A stretch of DNA of 41,349 bases, from positions 1-41,349 of the forward strand of contig JAFZFU010000115.1 of the NCBI GenBank assembly GCA_017555745.1. The letters are read 5' to 3'. Of this stretch, positions 8,351 through 16,405 are shown one piece after another; within the stretch, counting starts at the first letter, position 1, and the number at the start of each line of letters is the position of its first letter. The notes beneath the pieces are model-generated. The model was not told the DNA's origin, did not search any database, and saw only the letters and a list, made by a program, of their open reading frames with translations. Origin of the DNA: Bacteroidales bacterium. GTDB taxonomy: Bacteria > Bacteroidota > Bacteroidia > Bacteroidales > P3. The translations under genes were made by a program, and so were the position numbers.

Positions 8351-9667
8351 ATGACACAAATACCAATTACGAAAGAAACTATCGACAGAATTGCACAAAG
8401 CAACAAGATAGCTAATCCAGGCAAAGCATCAATCAGAGAGATGCGTAAAATGATACAAGATGTAGAAGCCGAAACCGGCATCCGTTTTGTAAAAATGGAA
8501 ATGGGTATACCGGGACTACCTGCTGCACAAGTGGGAGTTGAAGCTGAAATAGAAGCATTGCGCAACGGTGTAGCATCTATATATCCCGAAATATACGGAA
8601 CTCAAGATGTAAAAGATCAAATATCATTATTTGTAAAGAACTTTTTGGATATCGACGTACCTACCGATTGCTGTGTACCTACAGTAGGTTCTATGCAAGC
8701 AGGTTTCGCTTCGTTCCTTACTTTAACCCGCTACGACAAAAACAAAACTAAAGTACTGTTCATCGACCCAGGCTTCCCTGTTCAAAAACAACAATGCCGT
8801 GTGCTTGGTATCGAATACAAAACTTTCGACGTATACGACTACAGAGGCGAAAAACTTCGTGGCAAACTTGAAGAAATGTTGAAAGACGGCGACGTAGCTT
8901 GTATCATTTATTCGAGCCCCAACAACCCTGCTTGGTTCTGTTTCACCGACGAAGAACTTAAAATCATCGGCGAAATGGCTAATAAATACGGAGTTATCAT
9001 CCTTGAAGACCTTGCTTATTTTGCTATGGACTTCCGCAAAGATTATTCGCAACCGGGAGTTGCTCCGTTCCAACCAACAGTGGCTAAATATACCAACAAT
9101 TACGTTCTTATGATTTCGGGTTCAAAATCGTTCAGCTATGCCGGACAACGTATAGCCATGATGGTTATCAGCCCCGAATTATTTGGCAAAGAATGCCCCG
9201 ATTTGGCTCGCTACTATTCTCAAACACAATTAGGTCGTGCCATGATTTTTGGTACACTTTATTGCTTGAGCTCCGGTACTGCCCACTCGGCTCAATACGC
9301 TTTGGCTGCTATGCTTAAAGGTGCCAACGATGGAACATACAACTTTGTAAAAGACATTCACGAATATGGCGAAAAAGCTCATATAATGAAAAAGATGTTC
9401 ATCGACAATGGTTTCTATATAGTATACGACGAAGATATGGGCGAACCTATCGGCGATGGTTTCTACTTTACATTCTGCTATCCGGGATATACAGGAGTAG
9501 ATCTACTTAACGAACTTATCCGCTACGGTATCAGCGCTATATCGTTAGATATCACAGGAAGTACACGTCAAGGTATACGCGCTTGTGTGGCATTGGTTCT
9601 TCGCGACCAATTCCCCGATTTGGAAGCTCGCTTGGTACAATTCCACAAAGATCACCCTATAAAATAG
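8351..9667 (+). CDS. PLP-dependent aminotransferase (class I/II)
   Basis: A 438-residue fold-type I aminotransferase. The PLP-binding lysine is K259 in SGSKSFSYAGQR; NNP at about 191-193 (SSPNNPAW) and the Asp in ILEDLAYF (about 220) are the other usual PLP contacts. The N-terminus contains GKASIREMRKMIQDVEAETG and MGIPGLPA, a variant of the substrate-site loop typical for a Bacteroidota subgroup of unknown specificity. The substrate cannot be read from sequence. The codon use (many TTC, GAA, CGT, AAC) looks like that of a well-expressed gene. It follows porD closely and is followed by an intrinsic terminator. Confidence 0.92.
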   Translation: MTQIPITKETIDRIAQSNKIANPGKASIREMRKMIQDVEAETGIRFVKMEMGIPGLPAAQVGVEAEIEALRNGVASIYPEIYGTQDVKDQISLFVKNFLDIDVPTDCCVPTVGSMQAGFASFLTLTRYDKNKTKVLFIDPGFPVQKQQCRVLGIEYKTFDVYDYRGEKLRGKLEEMLKDGDVACIIYSSPNNPAWFCFTDEELKIIGEMANKYGVIILEDLAYFAMDFRKDYSQPGVAPFQPTVAKYTNNYVLMISGSKSFSYAGQRIAMMVISPELFGKECPDLARYYSQTQLGRAMIFGTLYCLSSGTAHSAQYALAAMLKGANDGTYNFVKDIHEYGEKAHIMKKMFIDNGFYIVYDEDMGEPIGDGFYFTFCYPGYTGVDLLNELIRYGISAISLDITGSTRQGIRACVALVLRDQFPDLEARLVQFHKDHPIK

Positions 9668-9689
9668 TATAGAAACAATATACATCAAT

Positions 9690-9725
9690 AAGAGGAGAAA
9701 CCATTAAAGTTACTCCTCTTTCTTT
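9690..9725 (+). terminator. Intrinsic terminator after the aminotransferase
   Basis: AAGAGGAG (9690-9697) and CTCCTCTT (9713-9720) form an 8 bp stem with a 15 nt loop, followed by TCTTTTT. It lies 23 bp after the stop codon. Confidence 0.8.
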
Positions 9726-10312
9726 TTGCCTGATTTTTACATTCCACTAATAATCGAGTTTACAACAACATTACTCTTTGCATGAATTAATTTGTTTATG
9801 CCAACGCCCGACGTGGCAGATAATTTATCCAAACCGTTAATACAATCATTCCCCACTTATTGGCGTTGCAATACCATTGCAGCGGCTCTGCAAAAGTATT
9901 GCAATTTGCGATAAGCAGAAACATGTTTGCACGGAGAGGCATTTTAACATTTACTATCTCTGTAAAGCCATATTTTTAACATTCAAACATAATTTATCCA
10001 CCCTAATGAAGTATTAAGCAAAAGCAAACAACATAAACAAATGAATATCAATCCATTTAAGCAACAAAATTATATACCGTTATTTTGATTCAAAAAATAT
10101 GGCGGGGTAAAATTCATTTAGGGGCGGGGTATTTTTAAAACAGCAATATTGGGCACACAACCGAAAGATTTCCATTTAACAATTAGAATTTTATTTTTTA
10201 ACATATCGAGATACCCTATAATACAAAATCACACATATATAATATTGTCAAATACGCTTTAGATTAATCAATCCATAACATCCACACAATAACACCACAT
10301 CAACAATAAATA
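9726..10312. other. Intergenic stretch without a gene
   Basis: No reading frame with coding character on either strand. It holds an inverted repeat TTGCAATAC / GTATTGCAA (9866-9874 and 9896-9904) next to CAACGCC / GGCGTTG, and two G-rich direct repeats ending GGCGGGGTA (near 10101 and 10122). The rest is A/T rich. A small RNA is possible but nothing recognisable was found. Confidence 0.5.
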
Positions 10313-10314
10313 AA

Positions 10315-10401
10315 GGCAACTTCTAAAAATTCCACGTTTCGGATAAACAAAAGACTGTTCTTTGAAACTTTTGCGTGCAAAGCAATTTTTTAGAAGTTGC
10401 C
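10315..10401. repeat. MITE-like element, copy A
   Basis: An 87 bp element with near-perfect terminal inverted repeats: GGCAACTTCTAAAAATT at 10315-10331 and its complement, with one extra T, at 10384-10401. The interior carries TTCTTTGAAACTTTTGCGTG and GCAAAGCAATTTTT, both shared with copy C at 34246-34531. TAAA stands on both outer sides, a possible short target duplication. No coding capacity, so if mobile it would need a transposase in trans. Confidence 0.7.
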
Positions 10402-10411
10402 TAAAACAAAA

Positions 10412-10444
10412 AGCCGCCCCAAGACTTAACAACTTGGGGTGGCT
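10412..10444 (-). terminator. Intrinsic terminator of the alcohol dehydrogenase gene
   Basis: AGCCGCCCCAAG (10412-10423) and CTTGGGGTGGCT (10433-10444) form a 12 bp stem with one G-T type mismatch and a 9 nt loop. On the minus strand it is followed by TTTTTGTTTT. The core resembles that of the terminator at 598-648. Confidence 0.85.
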
Positions 10445-10464
10445 CAGTATTTCTGATGGCAAAA

Positions 10465-11616
10465 CTATAATGCCATACGTAGTATTTTCTCTACCTTTTC
10501 GGGCGTTACGGTTTTATTTTCGCCCAAAACAGTTCCGCGCATTTCAAAACGAGCAACTATCTTGGATATTATTTCTTCACCCACGCCATATTCGGATAGT
10601 TTTGTTTTTACACCCAACGAGCGGAAAAATCCTTCGGTACGTTCGATTGTGGCTTCTATCCTTTCGTCGACACTACCCACTGTAATTCCCCATACTCTGG
10701 CACCATATTGTAATATTTTGTCGCGTTTTTCGTCTTTCATCACACGTAGTAGTTGCGGAAACACTATCGCAAGAGTATAACCATGAGTTATTTCGGCAAA
10801 AGCCGTTATTTCGTGACCAATCATGTGTGTAGCCCAATCTTGTGGCACGCCCATTGCTATAAAATCGTTCAACGCCATGGTAGCCGTAAGCATATAGTTA
10901 GCCATGGTATCATAGTCGGGACGTATATCCATGGCTCTCGGAGCGGTTTCTATTACAGTTTGCAAAATACCCTCAGCCCAACGATCCATAAGTTTGGCAT
11001 CAACAGGGAATGTAAGATACTGCTCCATAGTGTGGATAAAAGTATCGATAAGTCCGGCGGCTATCTGTCCTTTAGGCAACGAAAAAGTTACCTCGGGGTC
11101 TAATATCGAAAACTTAGGATAGTTAAGCGGAGTGGAAAGCACAAGTTTTTCCATTGTCGATTTGCGGGATATAACAGCACCGCAGTTCATCTCCGATCCT
11201 GTGGCAGGCAAAGTAATCACCGTGGCCAAAGGCACTGTAGTTTGCACACGTATACGTTTACTTATCAAATCCCAAGGCTCACCTTCGTAAGGTATGGCGG
11301 CAGCTATAAATTTACTACCATCTACCACCGAGCCACCGCCCACGGCAAGTATGAAATCGATATTCTTTTGTCGTCCTAGTACTACAGCCTGCATAAGGGT
11401 TTCGTATTTGGGATTAGGCTCTATACCCCAAAACTCTTCAGTATGATGATTGGCAAGGGCTTGTTTTACTTGGTCGTAAACACCGTTATTGCGCACACTG
11501 CCACCTCCAAAGGTGATAAGTATACGCTTACCTTGAGGTATCTCTTTGGCCAATTCGGCTATCATGCCTTTACCAAATATAATCTTAGTAGGATTCTGAA
11601 ATTTAAAATTATACAT
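10465..11616 (-). CDS. yqhD: Iron-type NADPH-dependent alcohol/aldehyde dehydrogenase (YqhD/BDH type)
   Basis: A 383-residue group III (iron-type) alcohol dehydrogenase, close in layout to E. coli YqhD, which reduces short-chain and toxic aldehydes with NADPH. Seen are the nucleotide-binding GGGSV (about 38-41) and GGGSVVDGSKF (about 93-103), TLPATGSEMN, and metal ligands that align with those of YqhD: D191 and H195 in LIDTFIHTMEQY, H268 in HMIGHE and H278 in ITHGYTLA. VPQDWATHMIGHE is nearly identical to YqhD. The likely role is aldehyde detoxification or a fermentative reduction. It is monocistronic, with its own terminator downstream and the terminator of the next gene upstream. Confidence 0.93.
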   Translation of the reverse strand: MYNFKFQNPTKIIFGKGMIAELAKEIPQGKRILITFGGGSVRNNGVYDQVKQALANHHTEEFWGIEPNPKYETLMQAVVLGRQKNIDFILAVGGGSVVDGSKFIAAAIPYEGEPWDLISKRIRVQTTVPLATVITLPATGSEMNCGAVISRKSTMEKLVLSTPLNYPKFSILDPEVTFSLPKGQIAAGLIDTFIHTMEQYLTFPVDAKLMDRWAEGILQTVIETAPRAMDIRPDYDTMANYMLTATMALNDFIAMGVPQDWATHMIGHEITAFAEITHGYTLAIVFPQLLRVMKDEKRDKILQYGARVWGITVGSVDERIEATIERTEGFFRSLGVKTKLSEYGVGEEIISKIVARFEMRGTVLGENKTVTPEKVEKILRMAL

Positions 11617-11695
11617 AATCTATTCTGTTTTTGTGTTTATCTGTAATATGTTTGTACAACGAATTATATGGCAAATTGGTTTTACCCGGATAAAA

Positions 11696-11733
11696 AAAAG
11701 TATTGACAACATAAACGCGTTGTCAATACTTTT
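11696..11733 (-). terminator. Intrinsic terminator of the EF-hand membrane protein gene
   Basis: AAAAGTATTGACAAC (11696-11710) and GTTGTCAATACTTTT (11719-11733) form a perfect 15 bp stem with an 8 nt loop, ending in a long T-run on the minus strand, 10 bp after the stop codon at 11743. Confidence 0.88.
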
Positions 11734-11742
11734 ATCTATTTT

Positions 11743-14025
11743 TTATTCTGCAGCAGCTTCTGTTTCTGTTATTGCAGCTTGTTCGTCTACTGTCGTTGTT
11801 TCTTCGGCTACCACTTCGTTTTTTTCTTTATTGAACCATGGCAACGGCGATTTCAACTTAGGTCCCATAAAAGAGAAAAAGTTTAGCAACCAAAACAGAA
11901 CCAACACAGCCAATAACGATGCTATCGAATAAGTCCATCTTTGCCATTTGGGCAACCCCTTCTTGGCGTACGGGTCTTGGAGTTTTATTTTAGGATATTT
12001 GGCTATATCGGTAAGTGTTTCACCAAAAGGAATGCTTATCTTCGACATGGCATTTACAGCCCATCCGTTGGCGTTAAGCAGTGGAGCTATGTTTCTACGA
12101 CGAAGTTTTAGCCAAGCCATTACCATAGCCGGACCCGATACTACCATTATAATACCTGCAAACAACATAATTACCTGCCACCATTTAAGAGCAAACAAGC
12201 CTTTGAATATGCTTGTAAGTGCTGTACCTATCATACCTACAGCCATACCTAAGGCAGCAAATATACCGGCAAACTTAGCTATATCGAAAGGCGGAGCGGC
12301 AGGAGTGGCAGGAGCAGCCGGAGCAGTACCGGCAGCAGGTGCTGTTTCCAACTCTTTGGCTTTGGCCGACACATTGTCAAGACCTTCTGTCATTTTGCTC
12401 ATCATTTTGGCATCTTTGTCGGCGGCACTCTTGTTGATAAGGTTTTCAACGGCAGTGGCCAAACGACGATATGGCGACCAAAACGACTGAGAAATATTTA
12501 TAGGATTATCGATAATCTTGGTAATAACGGCATCCCATTCCAAACCATCATTATCGTAGAATATACCATTTTTGCCTACTGCCAATTCGCCGATGTCGCC
12601 TACCGTAACAGTGGCCACTATCTGCATCTTGCCGGGCTTAGTTTTGGTAGTACAATCGCAATAAAGCAAATACATACCGCTGCTGGCTGCCGATGCACTA
12701 TGTTTGGCAGCATCGTCTACACGCATACAAAAATGACATTCGCGTTGGTCTATAATCAACTTACCGCATTGGAATATGGCTTTGGTTTCCTTGTTCTTAT
12801 CGTAAAAGTCGTGAAGGGTGACGAAGTTTCTAACCAAGCGATAAAAGTCGCGGAAGATATAAAGGAAACGATTCACCATTTCGATATTTTCGCTCTCTTC
12901 TTTTACTGCCAAGTCTTGAGCCACCAAATCCAAAAGGTCGGCTTTATTGTCTTGTTCTATAAATGTTTTTACACTATCAATTCCCAAACTTTCCACTGCT
13001 GCACCGGCTTTGGCGGCTTTCCAAGCTGTATATTCGGCCAACTTGGCGGCTATGCCGTTCCACACCTCTTCGGTAATAATGTTGCCTTCTATGGCTATTG
13101 TTTTTATGGTTTGGAAATATTTATCCCATGCAGGGTTGATAGGTGCATTTACGTCTATTTCTGCCTTACCCGAAATATGAGTAAGCGGATAGGCTGCTAT
13201 ATCGGCGCTCTTGTCGGCAAGATTTTCGGCACTTATAGCTTCTATGCTCGATGTTTGTATGTCCAAAGCAGCAGTGCTGCTTGGCGAAAAAGCAGCCAAT
13301 TTCGAACGCATAAAGAAATCTCTTACCTTTTGGTCTAAAGCGTTGTAAGCCTCAACCACAGCATCAGTCTTATCGCCGAAAGGCATTTGAGGCATGGCGC
13401 TGCTCCATGCATTGTATTCGGCAAGGGCGGTATAGAACGCCTCTATTTGTTCGGCAGCCACCCCTTGTTCGCCACTGCGGTCGGTGGTTGTACCCATGGT
13501 GGAGGCTATGGCGGCTATGGTCGACTTCAAAGTGTCGTCGTCGGCAGTGGCAATGGTTATTACGCCATCGCCATTAAAGCGTGTTTGTGCAAATATTGCT
13601 GTTATGTCGGCAGTGTCGGCAATACTTATAACAGTACCTTTTTTGCCAAGGTTTTGCAATATCTGTTTAGCCGAGTTGTATAACTTTTTACCGGCTTCGG
13701 TAGTGGTATCTATACCATTAATATCTATACTGTCGCTATTTTTAAGCAACAATTCTTTGTTTTTCAATAGTCCGGTTATCCACTGCGACACAGCCACAAC
13801 ATCGTTTACACGAATCTTGCCGTCGCCATCGCAGTCCATATACTTCAAACTTATATCTGAAATCTCCAAACCTGTGGTGGGACACGAAAGCACTGTCCAC
13901 ATCTTAGGGTCGAGTTCATCTAAGTGTGCAAGATCTTCGCCCGAACTTATCTCAACTCTAAACGAGCCTCCTATATTTACAAACTCCCATTTATACTTTT
14001 TGTTCAATAAATTTAATATTGCCAT
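11743..14025 (-). CDS. Large membrane protein with N-terminal EF-hand-like calcium loop
   Basis: A 760-residue protein I do not recognise as a characterised family. Residues 64-75 (DCDGDGKIRVND) are a canonical EF-hand or dockerin-type loop, and a second Asp-rich stretch, RFNGDGVITI, lies near 155. The middle is mostly helical, with an insert containing ECHFCMRVDDAAKHSASAA and YLLYCDC that suggests a cysteine/histidine metal site. A Pro/Ala-rich linker precedes two closely spaced hydrophobic segments (about 580-640), a basic connector, a third membrane segment (LLAVLVLFWLLNFF) and an acidic tail rich in Glu and Ala. There is no signal peptide, so the large N-terminal part is probably cytoplasmic. 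It has its own promoter and terminator. Confidence 0.75.
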   Translation of the reverse strand: MAILNLLNKKYKWEFVNIGGSFRVEISSGEDLAHLDELDPKMWTVLSCPTTGLEISDISLKYMDCDGDGKIRVNDVVAVSQWITGLLKNKELLLKNSDSIDINGIDTTTEAGKKLYNSAKQILQNLGKKGTVISIADTADITAIFAQTRFNGDGVITIATADDDTLKSTIAAIASTMGTTTDRSGEQGVAAEQIEAFYTALAEYNAWSSAMPQMPFGDKTDAVVEAYNALDQKVRDFFMRSKLAAFSPSSTAALDIQTSSIEAISAENLADKSADIAAYPLTHISGKAEIDVNAPINPAWDKYFQTIKTIAIEGNIITEEVWNGIAAKLAEYTAWKAAKAGAAVESLGIDSVKTFIEQDNKADLLDLVAQDLAVKEESENIEMVNRFLYIFRDFYRLVRNFVTLHDFYDKNKETKAIFQCGKLIIDQRECHFCMRVDDAAKHSASAASSGMYLLYCDCTTKTKPGKMQIVATVTVGDIGELAVGKNGIFYDNDGLEWDAVITKIIDNPINISQSFWSPYRRLATAVENLINKSAADKDAKMMSKMTEGLDNVSAKAKELETAPAAGTAPAAPATPAAPPFDIAKFAGIFAALGMAVGMIGTALTSIFKGLFALKWWQVIMLFAGIIMVVSGPAMVMAWLKLRRRNIAPLLNANGWAVNAMSKISIPFGETLTDIAKYPKIKLQDPYAKKGLPKWQRWTYSIASLLAVLVLFWLLNFFSFMGPKLKSPLPWFNKEKNEVVAEETTTVDEQAAITETEAAAE

Positions 14026-14146
14026 AATATACTATATGTTACATAGGCCTCTCAAAGCCTTTATTTAATAAATAAGAAAACATCGATATCAATTTCGCAA
14101 CTACAAATCAAACACTTAGCAAACGAAACCAATATCATATCCATTG

Positions 14147-14176
14147 CAAAGATACTAAATATTTTTTAATTGACCG
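14147..14176 (-). promoter_or_regulatory. Promoter of the EF-hand membrane protein gene
   Basis: TATCTTTG on the minus strand (14154-14147) is a consensus -7 element. The -33 region is only approximate (TTTTC about 21 bp upstream). It stands about 120 bp before the ATG at 14025. Confidence 0.5.
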
Positions 14177-14207
14177 AAAAGTAAGCAGTGAATAATTAAG
14201 TCGTGGC

Positions 14208-15308
14208 TTAATATCCACAAGGAAAGGCTCGCATGGGAATCCAATCGGCACTATCGGGGATATAAAAATAATCCCATTCAGGCGGGTCGTATACAATAGG
14301 AAATTCATTAATATAGCAAAAGATTTTAGTCTGCTTTGTTTTAGTAAACAAGTTTTTATCAATCTCGTCGGCATATATAAAAAAGCAATTATTACGATAT
14401 TCAAAATAACCAAGCACATTATAATTGCTTATTTCATAGTTCGATAAAGACATACTTACGTATACGTTTAAATATATCGTGGTATCATTCAACGTCAAAT
14501 TATCATTAATCAATCTCCACGAACTTATATCCGCCTTTTTACTTCTGTCAATACTAACATTGTAGGAATTTCTTTCACCCTGCCGGCACCCTTTACTTTC
14601 ATCGTAAGTATTCTCTTTTCCATCCAACACCTTGTCGAAAAGACTTTTCATTATAGTGCCGGCAAATTCGTAACGAGTCAAAGTAAAATCTTGAGACTTT
14701 ACAGTATTTATCCGCTCTATTTCATCGGGGAGATAAGGCCTGATTCTATCAAAATCGGCTATAACCCAACCGCTATCCGAGAGTTGCAACAACATAATAT
14801 GGTCGGCATGAAAGTAATTGATGTAAACTTCGGCAGTAGTATCGGATAGTATCTTTATATCATTTATTGTTTTCGGGTGCGAACCACACATCCAGCAATG
14901 GCTGGCAAAACCCCAGAGGCAATCATACATACCATTTTTCTCGTAGTTGGCCTTAGTCTTATATTTTGCCCATGCGTTGGCAATCTGCGGAATACTTCCC
15001 AACGAAAAATAATTAATCTCGTCTCTAAACAACGGCCATGCCTCAGCAAGCAAATCATAAAATTCCGGCACAAAAGCCTTGCTGCAAGAGTCGTCGAAAG
15101 ATTTGTTGGGCATATAATCTATGAGCCAAATGGCAGCATCGGCTATAACAACGCTGTCAAAATAATCTATTTCAGGAACTTTTGAAGTTTCTTCGAGCAT
15201 TTCAGACGGTGCAATATCATTGTTATTCCTAACCTTACTTTCGCAAGACATCTGCAGGAACACCACCCCGAACAATATCCAAAAATACATATATGTTACT
15301 CTCTTCAT
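14208..15308 (-). CDS. Hypothetical lipoprotein
   Basis: A 366-residue exported protein. The N-terminus MKRVTYMYFWILFGVVFLQM is followed by Ser-Cys, so cysteine 22 is the likely lipid-modified residue of a type II signal peptide. The mature part begins with a charged linker and contains an aromatic core with CLWGFASHCWMCGSHP. No family was recognised. It stands alone between the EF-hand membrane protein and porT and is transcribed away from porT. Function unknown. Confidence 0.7.
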   Translation of the reverse strand: MKRVTYMYFWILFGVVFLQMSCESKVRNNNDIAPSEMLEETSKVPEIDYFDSVVIADAAIWLIDYMPNKSFDDSCSKAFVPEFYDLLAEAWPLFRDEINYFSLGSIPQIANAWAKYKTKANYEKNGMYDCLWGFASHCWMCGSHPKTINDIKILSDTTAEVYINYFHADHIMLLQLSDSGWVIADFDRIRPYLPDEIERINTVKSQDFTLTRYEFAGTIMKSLFDKVLDGKENTYDESKGCRQGERNSYNVSIDRSKKADISSWRLINDNLTLNDTTIYLNVYVSMSLSNYEISNYNVLGYFEYRNNCFFIYADEIDKNLFTKTKQTKIFCYINEFPIVYDPPEWDYFYIPDSADWIPMRAFPCGY

Positions 15309-15396
15309 AATCTATGTGTTTCGAGTTGGTTATAATAACGGAACATTATCTGAAATATTGCCTCTTTTATTATCGTATATCGTGCCTAAATTGATA

Positions 15397-15446
15397 GTAT
15401 ACCGTCAGCGTCGTGACGGTATACTGTCGCAACACTGACGGTATAC
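15397..15446. repeat. GTATACCGTCA inverted and direct repeat
   Basis: GTATACCGTCA (15397-15407) and TGACGGTATAC (15414-15424) form a perfect 11 bp inverted repeat with a 6 nt loop. TGACGGTATAC recurs at 15436-15446, 22 bp after the previous copy. It lies between two divergent genes. It could be a protein-binding site or a hairpin, but no regulator is known. Confidence 0.65.
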
Positions 15447-15499
15447 CATGAAAAAAACGCGAGATATGAATAGCATTTATATCCATAAAATTTCCATCA

Positions 15500-15600
15500 C
15501 GATGCCGATAAATTTTCCTCGTGAAGAGTCAGACTTTTCCTCGCGACGTTCTTATTGCTACATCACGAGGGAAAAACGAGAAACGGCAGGCAAAAATATT
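15500..15600. repeat. CACGAGGAAAA / CCTCGCGA repeat upstream of porT
   Basis: Contains TTTTCCTCGTG, TTTTCCTCGCGA and CATCACGAGGGAAAAA. The same words, in both orientations, form the cluster upstream of porD (7060-7145). Nothing in it looks coding. Confidence 0.45.
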
Positions 15601-15686
15601 TTTTGAATAATATTGCCGGCAAAATAGACTAAAATACGACTATCTGCGTTATAAAGGCTGTATTTGAAAAAAAACGGAGTTATACA

Positions 15687-16403
15687 TTGAAACATAGTGC
15701 CAAGATATTAATATTTACCATCCTCGTGTTCTCGAGCAGTTTTTTATCTGCTCAAATTCAGAACATATCGACCTTTGATAGAAATAGGGTACACTATGGT
15801 ATTGCCATAGGCTATATGCAATCGAAATTTATGGTAGAATATACCACCGACGCCGAAGTGCGCGAAAACATACAAGGGGTAACATCGTATTACTTACCGG
15901 GTTTTCATCTCTCTATAATTGGCGACTTGCGTATCAACGACTACCTCAACGTTCGAATTTTGCCCGGCATAGCATTTGTCGACCGCGATATCAACTACTC
16001 GTTGTCCGAACATTATCTTGCCACATCGCATCTATTGGACAAACGCAGAACGGTGGAATCGGTATACGGCGACTTGCCCATCGATGTAAAAATACGTTCG
16101 GTACGTTGGCGCAACTTCCGCCCTTACGTGATAACGGGTGGCAAAGTAGGGTTTGACTTCGCATCACTGAAAAACAATAAAAACAAAAACAACGAGTCTA
16201 TAATACGCCTTGCACCGGTAGATGTAAGTTACACTGCCGGAGTGGGTTTTGACTTCTACTTCACCTATTTCAAATTCGCAATAGAATTAAAGATGGGCTT
16301 TGGTCTGCTGGACCTTAAAATACCTGACGACACTTATTATACACAGTCTATCGAAAGTATAAAATCCAGAACATTCACATTTACTATCACTGTTGAAGGA
16401 TAA
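15687..16403 (+). CDS. porT: PorT, outer-membrane-associated type IX secretion protein
   Basis: A 238-residue exported beta-barrel-like protein of the PorT family, needed in Porphyromonas gingivalis for type IX secretion. Residues 1-22 are a signal peptide ending in SAQ. Alternating amphipathic strands and the C-terminal FKFAIELKMGFGLLDLKIPDDT, with a final aromatic strand FTFTITV, fit the family. The start codon is TTG: GGAG lies 7 bases before it, there is no in-frame ATG nearby, and this start gives a complete signal peptide. The flavoprotein gene starts 3 bp after the stop, so they form an operon. Confidence 0.88.
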   Translation: MKHSAKILIFTILVFSSSFLSAQIQNISTFDRNRVHYGIAIGYMQSKFMVEYTTDAEVRENIQGVTSYYLPGFHLSIIGDLRINDYLNVRILPGIAFVDRDINYSLSEHYLATSHLLDKRRTVESVYGDLPIDVKIRSVRWRNFRPYVITGGKVGFDFASLKNNKNKNNESIIRLAPVDVSYTAGVGFDFYFTYFKFAIELKMGFGLLDLKIPDDTYYTQSIESIKSRTFTFTITVEG

Positions 16404-16405
16404 TT

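Noticed and set aside
9841..9910. tRNA-like or structured RNA gene
   Set aside because: Only one short inverted repeat; no cloverleaf or T-loop sequence found.
10268..10462. 64-codon minus-strand frame
   Set aside because: Crosses the terminator and MITE copy A; no independent support.
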